Assembly: GCA_017577405.1 (NCBI GenBank)
Contig: PIUA01000021.1
Location: 62,001 to 126,000, forward strand
Direction of reading: 5' to 3'
DNA: 64,000 bases
From: Bacillota bacterium
Lineage (GTDB): Bacteria; Bacillota; Limnochordia; Limnochordales; Limnochordaceae
Program-made: the position numbers and the translations under genes
The notes under the pieces: model-generated
What the model saw: the letters and a program-made list of their open reading frames with translations, nothing else
Told to the model about the DNA's origin: nothing
The model's database searches: none
In this document: piece after piece, positions 33,219-41,378 of the stretch
Layout: every line of letters starts with the position of its first letter
Numbering within the stretch: position 1 is the first letter of the stretch

Positions 33219-34229
33219 CTATCTCCCCTCGCTCGCCTCGGTGCGGGGAGTCCGTTCCTCTCCGGGGGGCGAGGGCGCTTCCGCCCCCGGCACGTCCGGG
33301 GCCTTCCCTGCCTCCCCTGCCGTCTCGCCCGCCCCGTCTTCCCGTGGAAGCAGGCCGTCTCGACCCGACCCGCCATCCTCCCGCCAGCCGGCCATGACCA
33401 CCGCCGCCGTCGAGGGGTAGCCCCGGGGGACGGTGGCGGCCGAGGGCAGCTCCCGGGTGACCACCACCCGCTGGAAGGTGAGGGGGCTCAAGAAGAGCCC
33501 GGGGCGCCCCACCACGTCGGGATACCCCAGGAGGCCGTCCCCGTCCGAATCCAAGGGGGCGATCCGCTCCGCCATGAGGGCCAGCAGTCTGGGCCCCGGC
33601 TCCAGGGGCCCCTCGGGCAGGACCGTCCCGCGCCGGATGAAGAGGTCCGTCAGGATCTCGAAGGCCAGGCCCGAGGGGAGCCCCCGCACCGCGTGGGTGC
33701 CCGCGGCATCGGGGTCCCGCAAGCCCTCCGCCGCCTCCACCAGAGGTGGGGGGCTTCCGCCCCAGCCTTCGGGCAGCCAGAAGGTCCAGTTGCTGAAGTC
33801 GTTCAAAAACCACCGGGCCCCCGGCTGACGTCCCGTCTCGTCGGTGCCCCACGCCCCGGCCCGCACCGCCAGCCACACGGTGTTGGGCCGCTCGGAGGCC
33901 GATGGCCCCAGGACGCGGGGCGGCTGGCCATCCAGGGTGAAGAGGCCGCCCGGCTGATTGGCCTGAGGGTCGGCCCGGGGGAGCCTCTCCCGGTCCAGCG
34001 GATCGAGGCGACGGGGCACCCGGAGGTCGGCCACCAGCCAGGTTTGGTAGAAGCCGCCTTCGTTGTTGGCCAGGCGCAGCCCCTCGGCCCGAGTGAGGAG
34101 GGCGCCCGTCCCGTCGGGCCATACCCGGAGCCGGACCTCCCCCCGGGCCCGGTGGGCAGGCCCTCCGGGGCCGGTGAAGGGGTGGCCGGGGGGAGGGGCC
34201 AGCGGGAAGCGGAAGAGGCGGCTAGTCAT
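33219..34229 (-). CDS. hypothetical protein, middle gene of a minus-strand trio
   Basis: 336 residues from ATG 34229. It has an N-terminal region with beta-type patterns (EVRLRVWPDGTGALLTRAE, WLVADLRVP), a Trp-rich stretch (FLNDFSNWTFWLPEGW), a DSDGDGLLGY segment like a calcium loop, and a disordered Glu/Pro/Arg tail. No family recognised and no signal peptide. The start overlaps the upstream LysM gene by eight bases, so the two are coupled. A structural spore-envelope role is only inferred from neighbours. Confidence 0.6.
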   Translation of the reverse strand: MTSRLFRFPLAPPPGHPFTGPGGPAHRARGEVRLRVWPDGTGALLTRAEGLRLANNEGGFYQTWLVADLRVPRRLDPLDRERLPRADPQANQPGGLFTLDGQPPRVLGPSASERPNTVWLAVRAGAWGTDETGRQPGARWFLNDFSNWTFWLPEGWGGSPPPLVEAAEGLRDPDAAGTHAVRGLPSGLAFEILTDLFIRRGTVLPEGPLEPGPRLLALMAERIAPLDSDGDGLLGYPDVVGRPGLFLSPLTFQRVVVTRELPSAATVPRGYPSTAAVVMAGWREDGGSGRDGLLPREDGAGETAGEAGKAPDVPGAEAPSPPGEERTPRTEASEGR

Positions 34230-34635
34230 GGGGAGCCTCACCCTCCTCGGGCAGGGGGAGCTCCCAGACAGGCCTGGCCAGGCGGCAGGGTACACAGACC
34301 CAGTCCCCGGGGAGGAGATCCCGGGGCTCGGTCAGACCGTTGGCGGCCAGCAGCGCCTGGGGCTCGGCAATGTTGTACCGGGCCACCAGACCGGCCCAAT
34401 CCTCCGAGGGTTGTACCTGGTGCCAGAGGACGGGGCCCCCGCCGGGCTCCGGGGTCCCGTCCGGCCGGGGGGCCCCACCGGCCGACGGGGGCGGTCCCGC
34501 CGACTCGTCCCGCCGGGTCTCGGGGCCATCCCCTGGGGCCGTCGGTGGTGGAGGCCCACCCCCCAGCTGCCAGAGGCGCCAGGACTCTGGGAAGAGAGTC
34601 TCCACGCCGTCGCTCTTCCAGGCCACCGCGCTCAT
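34222..34635 (-). CDS. small LysM-domain protein
   Basis: 137 residues. After a Pro/Gly-rich N-terminal half comes a LysM-like unit at about 72-118 (WHQVQPSEDWAGLVARYNI ... LLAANGL ... LLPGDWVCVPC). No signal peptide is visible, which is typical of spore-coat LysM proteins made in the mother cell. It heads the minus-strand trio and has a CATACCGTA box 26 bases before its ATG. Confidence 0.65.
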   Translation of the reverse strand: MSAVAWKSDGVETLFPESWRLWQLGGGPPPPTAPGDGPETRRDESAGPPPSAGGAPRPDGTPEPGGGPVLWHQVQPSEDWAGLVARYNIAEPQALLAANGLTEPRDLLPGDWVCVPCRLARPVWELPLPEEGEAPHD

Positions 34636-34660
34636 CTCCCGCTCTGGTCGTTCCGTCCCC

Positions 34661-34669
34661 TACGGTATG
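34661..34669 (-). promoter_or_regulatory. candidate mother-cell (sigma-E/K) -10 box
   Basis: On the minus strand CATACCGTA fits the sigma-K -10 CATAnnnTA and nearly fits sigma-E CATACAnT. No good -35 was seen at the exact distance. It precedes the LysM gene. Confidence 0.35.
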
Positions 34670-34711
34670 CGCCAGCGCTCCCGGTGGCCGCCCGGGGGAA
34701 CCCCTGTGGAG

Positions 34712-34739
34712 ACCAGGGGCGGGCCCGCCTCATAGGCTG
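34712..34739 (+). promoter_or_regulatory. candidate sigma-K-type promoter of the trypsin-like gene
   Basis: ACC (34712-34714), 16 bases, then CATAGGCTG (34731-34739), close to the sigma-K consensus ACC-N16-CATAnnnTA with one -10 mismatch. Confidence 0.4.
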
Positions 34740-34763
34740 TCGGTGGAAAGGAGGGCGAGACGA

Positions 34764-35723
34764 TTGGACATGCTGGCCATTCTCCACCAGAATCGCCGCC
34801 AGCTCCTCCGGAAGCCCAATGTGGTCGGCTGCGGGGTGGGGTGGAAGCAGAGGCAGGGCCGAAGCACGGGGGAGCAAGCCCTCTGCGTCTACGTGGAGCA
34901 GAAGGTGCCCCCTTCCCAGTTGGGTGCCCAGGCCATCATTCCCCGGCAGGTGGGCCCGGTCCCCACGGATGTGATCGAGGTGGGGCGGATGCGGACCTTG
35001 GCCCTCCGAACCCACCGGCTCCGGCCCGCCCCCGGGGGAGTGAGCATCGGCCACTACCGGGTGACCGCGGGCACCTTAGGGGCGGTGGTGAAGGACCGGA
35101 AGACGAGCGAGTGGCTGGTCCTCTCCAACAACCATGTCCTGGCCAACGGCACCGACGGGCGGGACGGCCGGGCCCAGGTAGGCGACCCCATCCTCCAACC
35201 CGGGCCCCACGACGGGGGTGATCTGGAACGGGATCGCTTCGGCAGCCTGGCCCGCTTCATCCCCCTTCGCCGGCCCCCGAGGCGGACGCCCTGGTGGCGC
35301 TGGCTCCTGGGCGGCGGGCCCGGCGATGCACCGCCTCAGGAGGCCAACCGGGTCGATGCGGCCCTGGCCAAACCCGACGACCCCGCCGATCTCTCCCCGG
35401 AGATCATGGGGGTCGGCCGGCTCCAGGGGGTGGCCCGGGCGGAGCCGGGCTTGCAGGTGATGAAATCAGGCCGGACGACGGCCCTAACATCAGGGGAGGT
35501 CCAGGCGGTCCACGTGACCATGGTGGTCTACCTGAGCGATGCGGAGCCCGTCTGGTTTGAGGAGCAGATCCTGACCACCCCCATGGTCGAAGGAGGGGAT
35601 TCGGGCGCGCTCCTCCTCAGCGACCGACGGGCCGTCGGCCTCCTCTTTGCCGGATCGGACCGGGCCTCCCTGGCCAATCCCATCGGGGCTGTCTTGGACG
35701 GGCTGGGGGTGGACCTGGTCTGA
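34764..35723 (+). CDS. trypsin-like serine protease
   Basis: 319 residues from TTG 34764, chosen because AAGGAGGG lies eight bases before it (ATG 34770 is 14 bases away). The catalytic triad is readable: His124 in LSNNHVLAN, Asp198 in NRVDAAL, Ser280 in VEGGDSGALLL. A Pro/Arg/Trp-rich insert lies between His and Asp. There is no signal peptide, so it probably works in the cytoplasm or mother cell rather than outside. It is flanked by LysM, peptidoglycan-binding and SPOCS genes. Confidence 0.82.
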   Translation: MDMLAILHQNRRQLLRKPNVVGCGVGWKQRQGRSTGEQALCVYVEQKVPPSQLGAQAIIPRQVGPVPTDVIEVGRMRTLALRTHRLRPAPGGVSIGHYRVTAGTLGAVVKDRKTSEWLVLSNNHVLANGTDGRDGRAQVGDPILQPGPHDGGDLERDRFGSLARFIPLRRPPRRTPWWRWLLGGGPGDAPPQEANRVDAALAKPDDPADLSPEIMGVGRLQGVARAEPGLQVMKSGRTTALTSGEVQAVHVTMVVYLSDAEPVWFEEQILTTPMVEGGDSGALLLSDRRAVGLLFAGSDRASLANPIGAVLDGLGVDLV

Positions 35724-35754
35724 GGCCGGTCGGGCATGGCCCGCCCCTCCGCCT

Positions 35755-35763
35755 CATAAGGTG
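35755..35763 (+). promoter_or_regulatory. candidate mother-cell (sigma-E/K) -10 box
   Basis: CATAAGGTG fits CATAnnnT and shares the local context CCGCCTCATA with the box before the protease gene. No clear -35. It lies 26 bases before the GTG of the GH18-like gene. Confidence 0.3.
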
Positions 35764-35788
35764 GGTTGGTACGGAAGGGGGTGCGGGC

Positions 35789-37102
35789 GTGGTCTGGCGG
35801 TGGCGGCCGGGGCGGGTCCTGGCCTTGGGCGCTCGGGGGGAGCGGGTCCGCACCCTGCAAGAGACCCTGGCCGCCTTGGGGTTCGATCCAGGGCCCATCG
35901 ACGGGGTGTACGGCCTCCTCACCCGCCAGGCGGTCCGGGAGTGCCAGCGCCGCTACGGCCTCGTGGCCGACGGCGTCGCCGGCCCCCAACTGCACCGCCT
36001 CTTCCGGGAGCCAGCCCTCCGGCTGGGCCCCTCCCAAGCCCTTTTGGGCCTCCTGCCCCCAGGCGAGGCCGGCCCGTGGGCCCGGTGGGCGGGCGCCTAC
36101 CCCGCCCTGAGTGCCTTTGTCTGGTCCAGCCGCCTGGCCAGCTGGGAACCGGCGCGGATCGAGCTGGCCGCGAAGGCGTGGTCGCACCAGCTGGCGGAGG
36201 CGGGGGCCGGGACGCCCGCAGCCCCTCCGTGGATCTGGCGCCTCACCTTCGGGCCACCCCAAGGGGCGGAGGCCCCCGCCGGGAACGGTCGCGAGGGGAC
36301 CGAAGCCGGCCGGCGGCCCGAGGAGTTCCCCCTCCCCTGGTCCGGGCCCGGTCGCCGGGCCCGCCGCGCGCTGGTGGCCGCCATCACCTCCGTGGTAGAC
36401 CGCTTCCGGCCTCTCGGGGTCGATCTGGACCTGGAACCCGTCTGGCCCGGGGAAGGGCGGCGGTGGGTCCACCTCCTGGCCGCCCTCCGGCCACTTCTGG
36501 AGCGCCGGGGGCGCCTCCTGATGGCCACCCGCGACCTGAGCCGCCGGCCCCGGATCCGTCCGGCCTGGGCTGACGATCTCCCCACGGGCCTCCTCCTCCA
36601 GCAGGTCCACCTTCTGATCCTGGCCCGCCGGGCGGTGGCGGGGCTCTCCCCACCGGGACCCCTGGGCACCGCCGCTCTCGCCGGGCTGCTGGCAGGCCTT
36701 GGGAGGGCGCACGCCTACAAGGTGCTGGTCGAACTCCCTTTGGAAGCCCTCCGCTGGACCCAGGGGGAGGATCAGCCCCTGACAGGACCCGATCCCGTTC
36801 CCTACCGGGAGGCTAAGGTGGCCGCGATCACCCATGGGCGGCGGATTGAGTGGGATGACGAGGTGGGGGCAGCCTCCTTCCGGCTCCGGCGGGGGTCGCG
36901 GGTGGAGCAGTACTGGCTCCCCTCGGTGCGGAGCGTGGAGCGGCTGCTGGAGCAGGTGCGGGCCCGCCGTCTGGCCGGCGTGGTCCTCGCGCCCCTGGGG
37001 GCGGAGGATCCTCGGCTGAGCCGATTTCTTCCCGGGCCTCTCCACCCGTGGCGGCCCACCCAGGCGGGCCCAGGGGACATACCCCCGGCGGCGGGTGCAT
37101 AG
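35789..37102 (+). CDS. peptidoglycan-binding domain plus GH18-like glycosidase
   Basis: 437 residues. A PG_binding_1 domain at about 12-72 (RGERVRTLQETLAALGFDPG ... LTRQAVRECQRRYGL) precedes a GH18-type barrel like the spore cortex enzymes SleL/YaaH. The GH18 signature survives as VDLDLE with Asp212, Asp214 and Glu216, so activity on N-acetylglucosamine linkages is plausible. No signal peptide. The GTG start is preceded by GAAGGGGG. It may take part in cortex remodelling or germination. Confidence 0.75.
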   Translation: MVWRWRPGRVLALGARGERVRTLQETLAALGFDPGPIDGVYGLLTRQAVRECQRRYGLVADGVAGPQLHRLFREPALRLGPSQALLGLLPPGEAGPWARWAGAYPALSAFVWSSRLASWEPARIELAAKAWSHQLAEAGAGTPAAPPWIWRLTFGPPQGAEAPAGNGREGTEAGRRPEEFPLPWSGPGRRARRALVAAITSVVDRFRPLGVDLDLEPVWPGEGRRWVHLLAALRPLLERRGRLLMATRDLSRRPRIRPAWADDLPTGLLLQQVHLLILARRAVAGLSPPGPLGTAALAGLLAGLGRAHAYKVLVELPLEALRWTQGEDQPLTGPDPVPYREAKVAAITHGRRIEWDDEVGAASFRLRRGSRVEQYWLPSVRSVERLLEQVRARRLAGVVLAPLGAEDPRLSRFLPGPLHPWRPTQAGPGDIPPAAGA

Positions 37103-37127
37103 GGGTTGACGGAAGAGAGTCCGGGGG

Positions 37128-37145
37128 GCGGGCCAAGGGGCCCGC
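37128..37145 (+). terminator. short hairpin between the GH18-like and SPOCS genes
   Basis: GCGGGCC and GGCCCGC pair around AAGG. No U-tract; it may be a weak terminator or attenuator. Confidence 0.35.
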
Positions 37146-37181
37146 GGCCTCCGAGCACCTGCCTGTGGAGGGGGAGAGCCC

Positions 37182-38855
37182 GTGAAGCTGCGCTTCCATG
37201 AACGACTCCTCACCGTGCGTGAGCGCAAGGGCGAGGGCAGCGCCCGGACGGTGGTGGAGGGTTCGGTCAACCTGCCGGGCCACCTGCCGCCCGCCCACCG
37301 GATGGTCCTGGTGGAGGTCCAGGTTGACCGGTATCGAGCCCACCCCGAGGGCGACCGGATTCTGATTGAAGGGGCTTGCAGCGTCCGGGCGGTCTACGCG
37401 GCGGCTCCCGACGAGGGTCGGGACCGGTTGGGGGAGGCCGAGCGGGAGGGGGCCAGGCTGCGGGGTCAGGCGGAGGCGCTCTTCAGCGCCTCGTGGCCCG
37501 GGGGGATCCCCTTCACCCTGCTGGTCGATGCGGAAGGGGTAGGTCCCGAAGACGCCGTCCGGGTGGATGTGGCCGTCCGGGAGGTGGAGTGGGATCTGAC
37601 GGCGGGCGGCCGCCAGCTGGACGTGGACGCGGTGCTCGAGGCCCGGGCCGCCGCCTACGCGTACGAGACCAGCCGGGTTCCCCTGGCGGAAGGGGCCCTG
37701 CCTCCCGGGGCCCTGGTGGATCCCATCCAGGTCCGGGCCGTCAGCCTCACCCCGGAGTTGACGGTGGAGGGCCACACGGCCGGGGAGCTGGCTCTGAGTC
37801 CCGCCTATCCCGCCGCGGAGCGCATCCTCCGGGTGGAGGCGGTGCCCCGGGTGGGGCGGGTGGACGTGGGGGCAGGGCGCCTCACGGCCCAGGTGGACAT
37901 GGGCTACCGGATCCTCTACGCCCCCCTGGATCCCGGTGAGGGTCAGGCGATTCTGGCCCGGTTCCAGGCCGAAACGCCCTTCGAGTTGGAGGCGAGCGTC
38001 AACACCCTCCAGGAGGGGATGGAGCTCCAGCTGGAGCCCCTGGCGGTGCCGGTGGAGGCCAGCCTCCGGGACCAGGGCCGCCGCCTCTGGGTGGAGGCCC
38101 ACCCCCGGTTCCGCTGCCGGCCCTACCAGCGGCTCCCCCTCACCCTGGCCGAACGGGTCCAGGCGGAGGGAGCCGAGGTGGCGGAGCGGCAGGTGACGCC
38201 GGTCCTGGTGGAGTTGGTGGCCGACCTAGAACGGCACCAGGAGACGACGGCGGTCCTGGAGCTGCCCCGGGGGAAGCCGCTGATCGAGCAGGTGCTGGAT
38301 GTGACGGCCCAGCCCCTGATCGAGAGCGTTCACGTGGGGGCCGACCGGGTGACGGCCAAGGTGGTCCTGGCGTGCAGCCTCCTCTACGCGGCTCGGGTGG
38401 ACGATGACTCCCGGCCCCTCTTCCACCACCACTGGCCCCAGGCCCTCACGGTGGAGGTGGAGCTGCCCGTCCCCGGGGCGGAACCCGACATGGAGGCGGA
38501 GCTCTGGGCCACCGTCGAACAGCCCGTGGCCGACCTGATCAACCGGGAGACGACGGAGCTCCACGGGCAGCTGGTCGTGCGGGGGCGGCTCACCCGCCGG
38601 ATCACCCCTGAGGTGGTGGCCGAGGCGGTCAGCCTGCCTGCCGAGGAGCGACCGGAGGCCACCTTCATCTTCGTCCGGGTGGAACCCGACGACACCCTCT
38701 GGGGGCTGGCCCAACGGTACGGGGTGAGCGAGGAGGAGGTCCGGGCCTGCAACCCAGGCCTGGCCGACGCCGCGGACCCGGAGGCGGCCCTTCACCAGCT
38801 GAGGAAGATCTGCCTGCCTGGCACCCGGAGTCTGGCCCGGGAAACCCAGAGCTGA
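37182..38855 (+). CDS. SPOCS (DUF3794) - LysM spore-coat morphogenesis protein, SipL/SpoVID-like
   Basis: 557 residues. Two to three SPOCS units fill residues about 30-490 (for example VRAVSLTPELTVEGH and LLYAPLDPGEGQAILARFQAETPFEL). The last 60 residues are a LysM domain (FVRVEPDDTLWGLAQRYGVSEEEVRACNPG). This is the architecture of SipL in clostridia and, loosely, SpoVID in Bacillus, which bind SpoIVA and attach the coat to the forespore. Its place between veg and ispE is the classic clostridial location. GTG start with GTGGAGGGGGAG upstream. Confidence 0.85.
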   Translation: MKLRFHERLLTVRERKGEGSARTVVEGSVNLPGHLPPAHRMVLVEVQVDRYRAHPEGDRILIEGACSVRAVYAAAPDEGRDRLGEAEREGARLRGQAEALFSASWPGGIPFTLLVDAEGVGPEDAVRVDVAVREVEWDLTAGGRQLDVDAVLEARAAAYAYETSRVPLAEGALPPGALVDPIQVRAVSLTPELTVEGHTAGELALSPAYPAAERILRVEAVPRVGRVDVGAGRLTAQVDMGYRILYAPLDPGEGQAILARFQAETPFELEASVNTLQEGMELQLEPLAVPVEASLRDQGRRLWVEAHPRFRCRPYQRLPLTLAERVQAEGAEVAERQVTPVLVELVADLERHQETTAVLELPRGKPLIEQVLDVTAQPLIESVHVGADRVTAKVVLACSLLYAARVDDDSRPLFHHHWPQALTVEVELPVPGAEPDMEAELWATVEQPVADLINRETTELHGQLVVRGRLTRRITPEVVAEAVSLPAEERPEATFIFVRVEPDDTLWGLAQRYGVSEEEVRACNPGLADAADPEAALHQLRKICLPGTRSLARETQS

Positions 38856-38874
38856 AGCGGGTCTCCCCAGGCCA

Positions 38875-38906
38875 CCTGGCGGGAGCGCCACCGGGCCCCC
38901 GCCAGG
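38875..38906 (+). terminator. terminator-like hairpin after the SPOCS gene
   Basis: CCTGGCGGG (38875-38883) is exactly complementary to CCCGCCAGG (38898-38906), a nine-base-pair stem with a 14-base loop. No T run follows. Confidence 0.45.
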
Positions 38907-38964
38907 AATTCCCGGAAGGGCAGCCAATAATGGAAGGAGGCTCGAGCGAGGAGGACAGGACCAG

Positions 38965-40143
38965 GTGAAACGGGAGCACCGGCGCTTGGTGATGACCCCG
39001 GGGCCGACGGAGGTGGAGGAGCCCGTCCGGCGGGCCCTTGCCCAGCCCATGACCAACCCCGACGTGGACGGGGACTTTGTCCGGTTCTACGAGGGGCTGG
39101 CCGCCAAGCTGGGGCGCCTCATGGGCACCGCCCATCCCGTACTGATCCTGACGGGAGAGGGCATGCTGGGTTTGGAGGCGGCCGTGGCCAGCCTGGTCGA
39201 GCCCGGGGAGCCTGTCCTGGTGGTGAGCAATGGCATCTTCGGGCGGGGCTTCGGTGACCTGGTGGCCCGCTACGGCGGGCGTCCTGTCATGGTCGAGGTC
39301 CCCTTCGACCGCCCGCCGGCCCCGGAGGAGCTGGAGGCGGCCCTGGCCGCCCATCCCCAGATCCGGGTGGCGACCCTCGTCCACTGCGAGACGCCGACAG
39401 GCTTTTTGAACCCGGTGGAGGAGCTGCTGCCGGTCTTGCGGGCCCACGACGTGATCACCATAGTCGATGGGGTCTCCTCGCTGGGAGCCGATCCGGTGGC
39501 GACGGACGCGTGGGGGGTGGACCTCCTCCTGGGCGCTTCCCAGAAGGCCTTGTCGGCCCCAACGGGGCTTGCCTTTCTGTCGGTCTCCGACCGGGCCTGG
39601 GAGAAGATGGAGCGTCGCCGGCAGCCCATCCCTGGCTTCTACACCAACCTCTTGGAGTGGAAGCGCACCTGGCTCGATCCGGCTGACCGCTCCTTTCCCT
39701 ACACCCCGGCCGCCGCGCTCCTGGCCGCCCTCGATGCCGCCTGTGACGCGGTTCTGGCCGAGGGTTTGGAGCAGGTTCTGGCCCGGCACCGCCGGCTGGC
39801 CCAAGCGGTGCGCACCGCCCTGCGGGGAGCGGGCTTCCGTCTCTTTGCCCCTGACGCCCACGCGGCCTCGGGGGTGACCGCCTTCTGGGTGCCGGAAGGG
39901 GTGGACGAGCGGGGGTTCCGCCAGCGCCTCTGGGAGGAGCAGGGGGTGTTGATGGGGGGCTCGGTGGGCAAAATGGCGGGCCGCCTGTGGCGGGTGGGGC
40001 ACATGGGCGCTGGGGCCCGGGAGGAACGCCTCTTCCGCTTCATGGTCGCCCTGGAGGCCCAGTGCCGGGCCGAGGGGATCGGTTTACAGGGGTCGCCTGC
40101 GGCGCTTTTCGTTGAAGCGCTCCAGGAGGAGGTTGGGGAATGA
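38965..40143 (+). CDS. class V aminotransferase (serine-glyoxylate / alanine-glyoxylate type)
   Basis: 392 residues. MTPGPTEVEEPV start, TGEGMLGLEAAV, HCETPTGFLNPV, the PLP Asp in IVDGVSSLGA and the Schiff-base lysine in GASQKALSAPTGLAF. The family includes serine-pyruvate and serine-glyoxylate aminotransferases and purine-catabolic relatives; the exact substrate cannot be set. It could supply glycine to the cleavage system elsewhere in the window. GTG start; the stop overlaps the carboxypeptidase ATG. Confidence 0.85.
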   Translation: MKREHRRLVMTPGPTEVEEPVRRALAQPMTNPDVDGDFVRFYEGLAAKLGRLMGTAHPVLILTGEGMLGLEAAVASLVEPGEPVLVVSNGIFGRGFGDLVARYGGRPVMVEVPFDRPPAPEELEAALAAHPQIRVATLVHCETPTGFLNPVEELLPVLRAHDVITIVDGVSSLGADPVATDAWGVDLLLGASQKALSAPTGLAFLSVSDRAWEKMERRRQPIPGFYTNLLEWKRTWLDPADRSFPYTPAAALLAALDAACDAVLAEGLEQVLARHRRLAQAVRTALRGAGFRLFAPDAHAASGVTAFWVPEGVDERGFRQRLWEEQGVLMGGSVGKMAGRLWRVGHMGAGAREERLFRFMVALEAQCRAEGIGLQGSPAALFVEALQEEVGE

Positions 40144-41378
40144 TGGTGCGTCGTGCCGGAGCGATGAGGGGGACAGGCTTCCTTGTCGCCTTGATCCTTC
40201 TTCTGAGTCTTGGGGGGCCGAGGGCAGCCGCGCAAGGGTTTGAGGTGGAGGCGCCCGCGGCCGTCTTGATGGTGGCCGACACCGGCCAGATTCTGTACGA
40301 AAAGAACGCGGACGAGCCCCATCCGCCGGCCAGCCTGGCCAAGATCATGACCCTCTTCCTCGTCTTGGACGCGGTGGACGCGGGCCGGGTCTCCCTCGAT
40401 GAGCCCGTCGTCACCAGCCGCCACGCGGCCTCCATGGGCGGCTCCCAGGTCTACCTGGCCGAGGGCGAGCGCCAGAGCGTGGAGAAGCTCATCGAGGCGG
40501 TGGCCATCGCCTCCGGGAACGACGCGGCGGTGGCCCTGGCGGAGCACCTCTACGGCACCGAAGCCGCCTTTGTGGCGCAGATGAACCGCCGGGCTGAAGA
40601 GCTGGGCCTCAAGGGGACCTACTTCGCGGACGCCACCGGCTTGCCCGTCCCCGAAGGCCAGCGGCCCGCGGTGATTACCGCCCGGGATGTGGCCGTCCTT
40701 AGCCGGGCCCTCATCTTGGAGCACCCGCAGATCTTGGAGTGGACCTCCATCCGGACCAAAGAGTTTCGCGCCCAGCCCCGGTTCGTCCTGTACAACACCA
40801 ACCGGCTCTTGGGCCGGTACCCCGGCCTGGACGGCCTGAAGACGGGCCATACCAGCGAGGCGGGCTACCACCTGGCGGCGACCGCGGAGCAGAACGGCGT
40901 CCGGCTCATTGCCGTCGTCCTCGGAACCAAGTCCGATGAGGACCGGAACGAGCAGGTGACCCAGCTGCTCAACTACGGGTTCCGGGCTTTCGAACGGGTG
41001 ATCGCCGCCCGCCAGGGCGAGCCGGTGGGCGAGCGGCGCCTCCGCAGCGGGAACCCCGAACGCTTCACCGTCGAGGCGGCCGCCGACCTGCCGGTGCTCA
41101 TCCCCCGGGGCCGGCAGGGCGACCTCCGGCGGGCCGTCCAGTGGCTGGAGGATGTGGACGCGCCCCTGGAGCGGGGCGAGCGGGTAGGGATCCTGGTCGC
41201 CTATCTGGGGGACGAGCCCCTGGCTCAGGTGGACGTGATCGCCGCCCAGGACGTGGGGCGGGCAGGCTTCTTCACCCGCCTGTGGCGGACGGTCTGGGGC
41301 GGCCTGGCGGGGGCCATCGGAGGGGCGCTCCAGTGGCTGTGGAGTGGGATCCGCTCCCTGCTCGGTCTGGCCGGATGA
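40140..41378 (+). CDS. D-alanyl-D-alanine carboxypeptidase (DacF/PBP5 family)
   Basis: 412 residues. Signal peptide (GFLVALILLLSLGGPRAAA), then the serine peptidase S11 motifs SLAK with Ser65 and Lys68, SGN at 125-127 and KTG at 234-236, then a PBP5-type C-terminal beta domain and a C-terminal amphipathic membrane helix (LWRTVWGGLAGAIGGALQWLW). It trims terminal D-Ala from wall pentapeptides. In spore formers DacF-type enzymes tune cortex cross-linking. ATGA overlaps both neighbours. Confidence 0.92.
   Translation: MMVRRAGAMRGTGFLVALILLLSLGGPRAAAQGFEVEAPAAVLMVADTGQILYEKNADEPHPPASLAKIMTLFLVLDAVDAGRVSLDEPVVTSRHAASMGGSQVYLAEGERQSVEKLIEAVAIASGNDAAVALAEHLYGTEAAFVAQMNRRAEELGLKGTYFADATGLPVPEGQRPAVITARDVAVLSRALILEHPQILEWTSIRTKEFRAQPRFVLYNTNRLLGRYPGLDGLKTGHTSEAGYHLAATAEQNGVRLIAVVLGTKSDEDRNEQVTQLLNYGFRAFERVIAARQGEPVGERRLRSGNPERFTVEAAADLPVLIPRGRQGDLRRAVQWLEDVDAPLERGERVGILVAYLGDEPLAQVDVIAAQDVGRAGFFTRLWRTVWGGLAGAIGGALQWLWSGIRSLLGLAG

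Noticed and set aside
32775-34763. A long plus-strand extension of the trypsin-like gene upstream to 32775
   Set aside because: The extension is antisense to the minus-strand trio and unrelated to proteases. A ribosome-binding site at 34748-34755 fixes the start near 34764.
37105-37110. TTGACG as a -35 before the SPOCS gene
   Set aside because: No -10-like hexamer lies 16-18 bases further on; the region there is the G:C hairpin.
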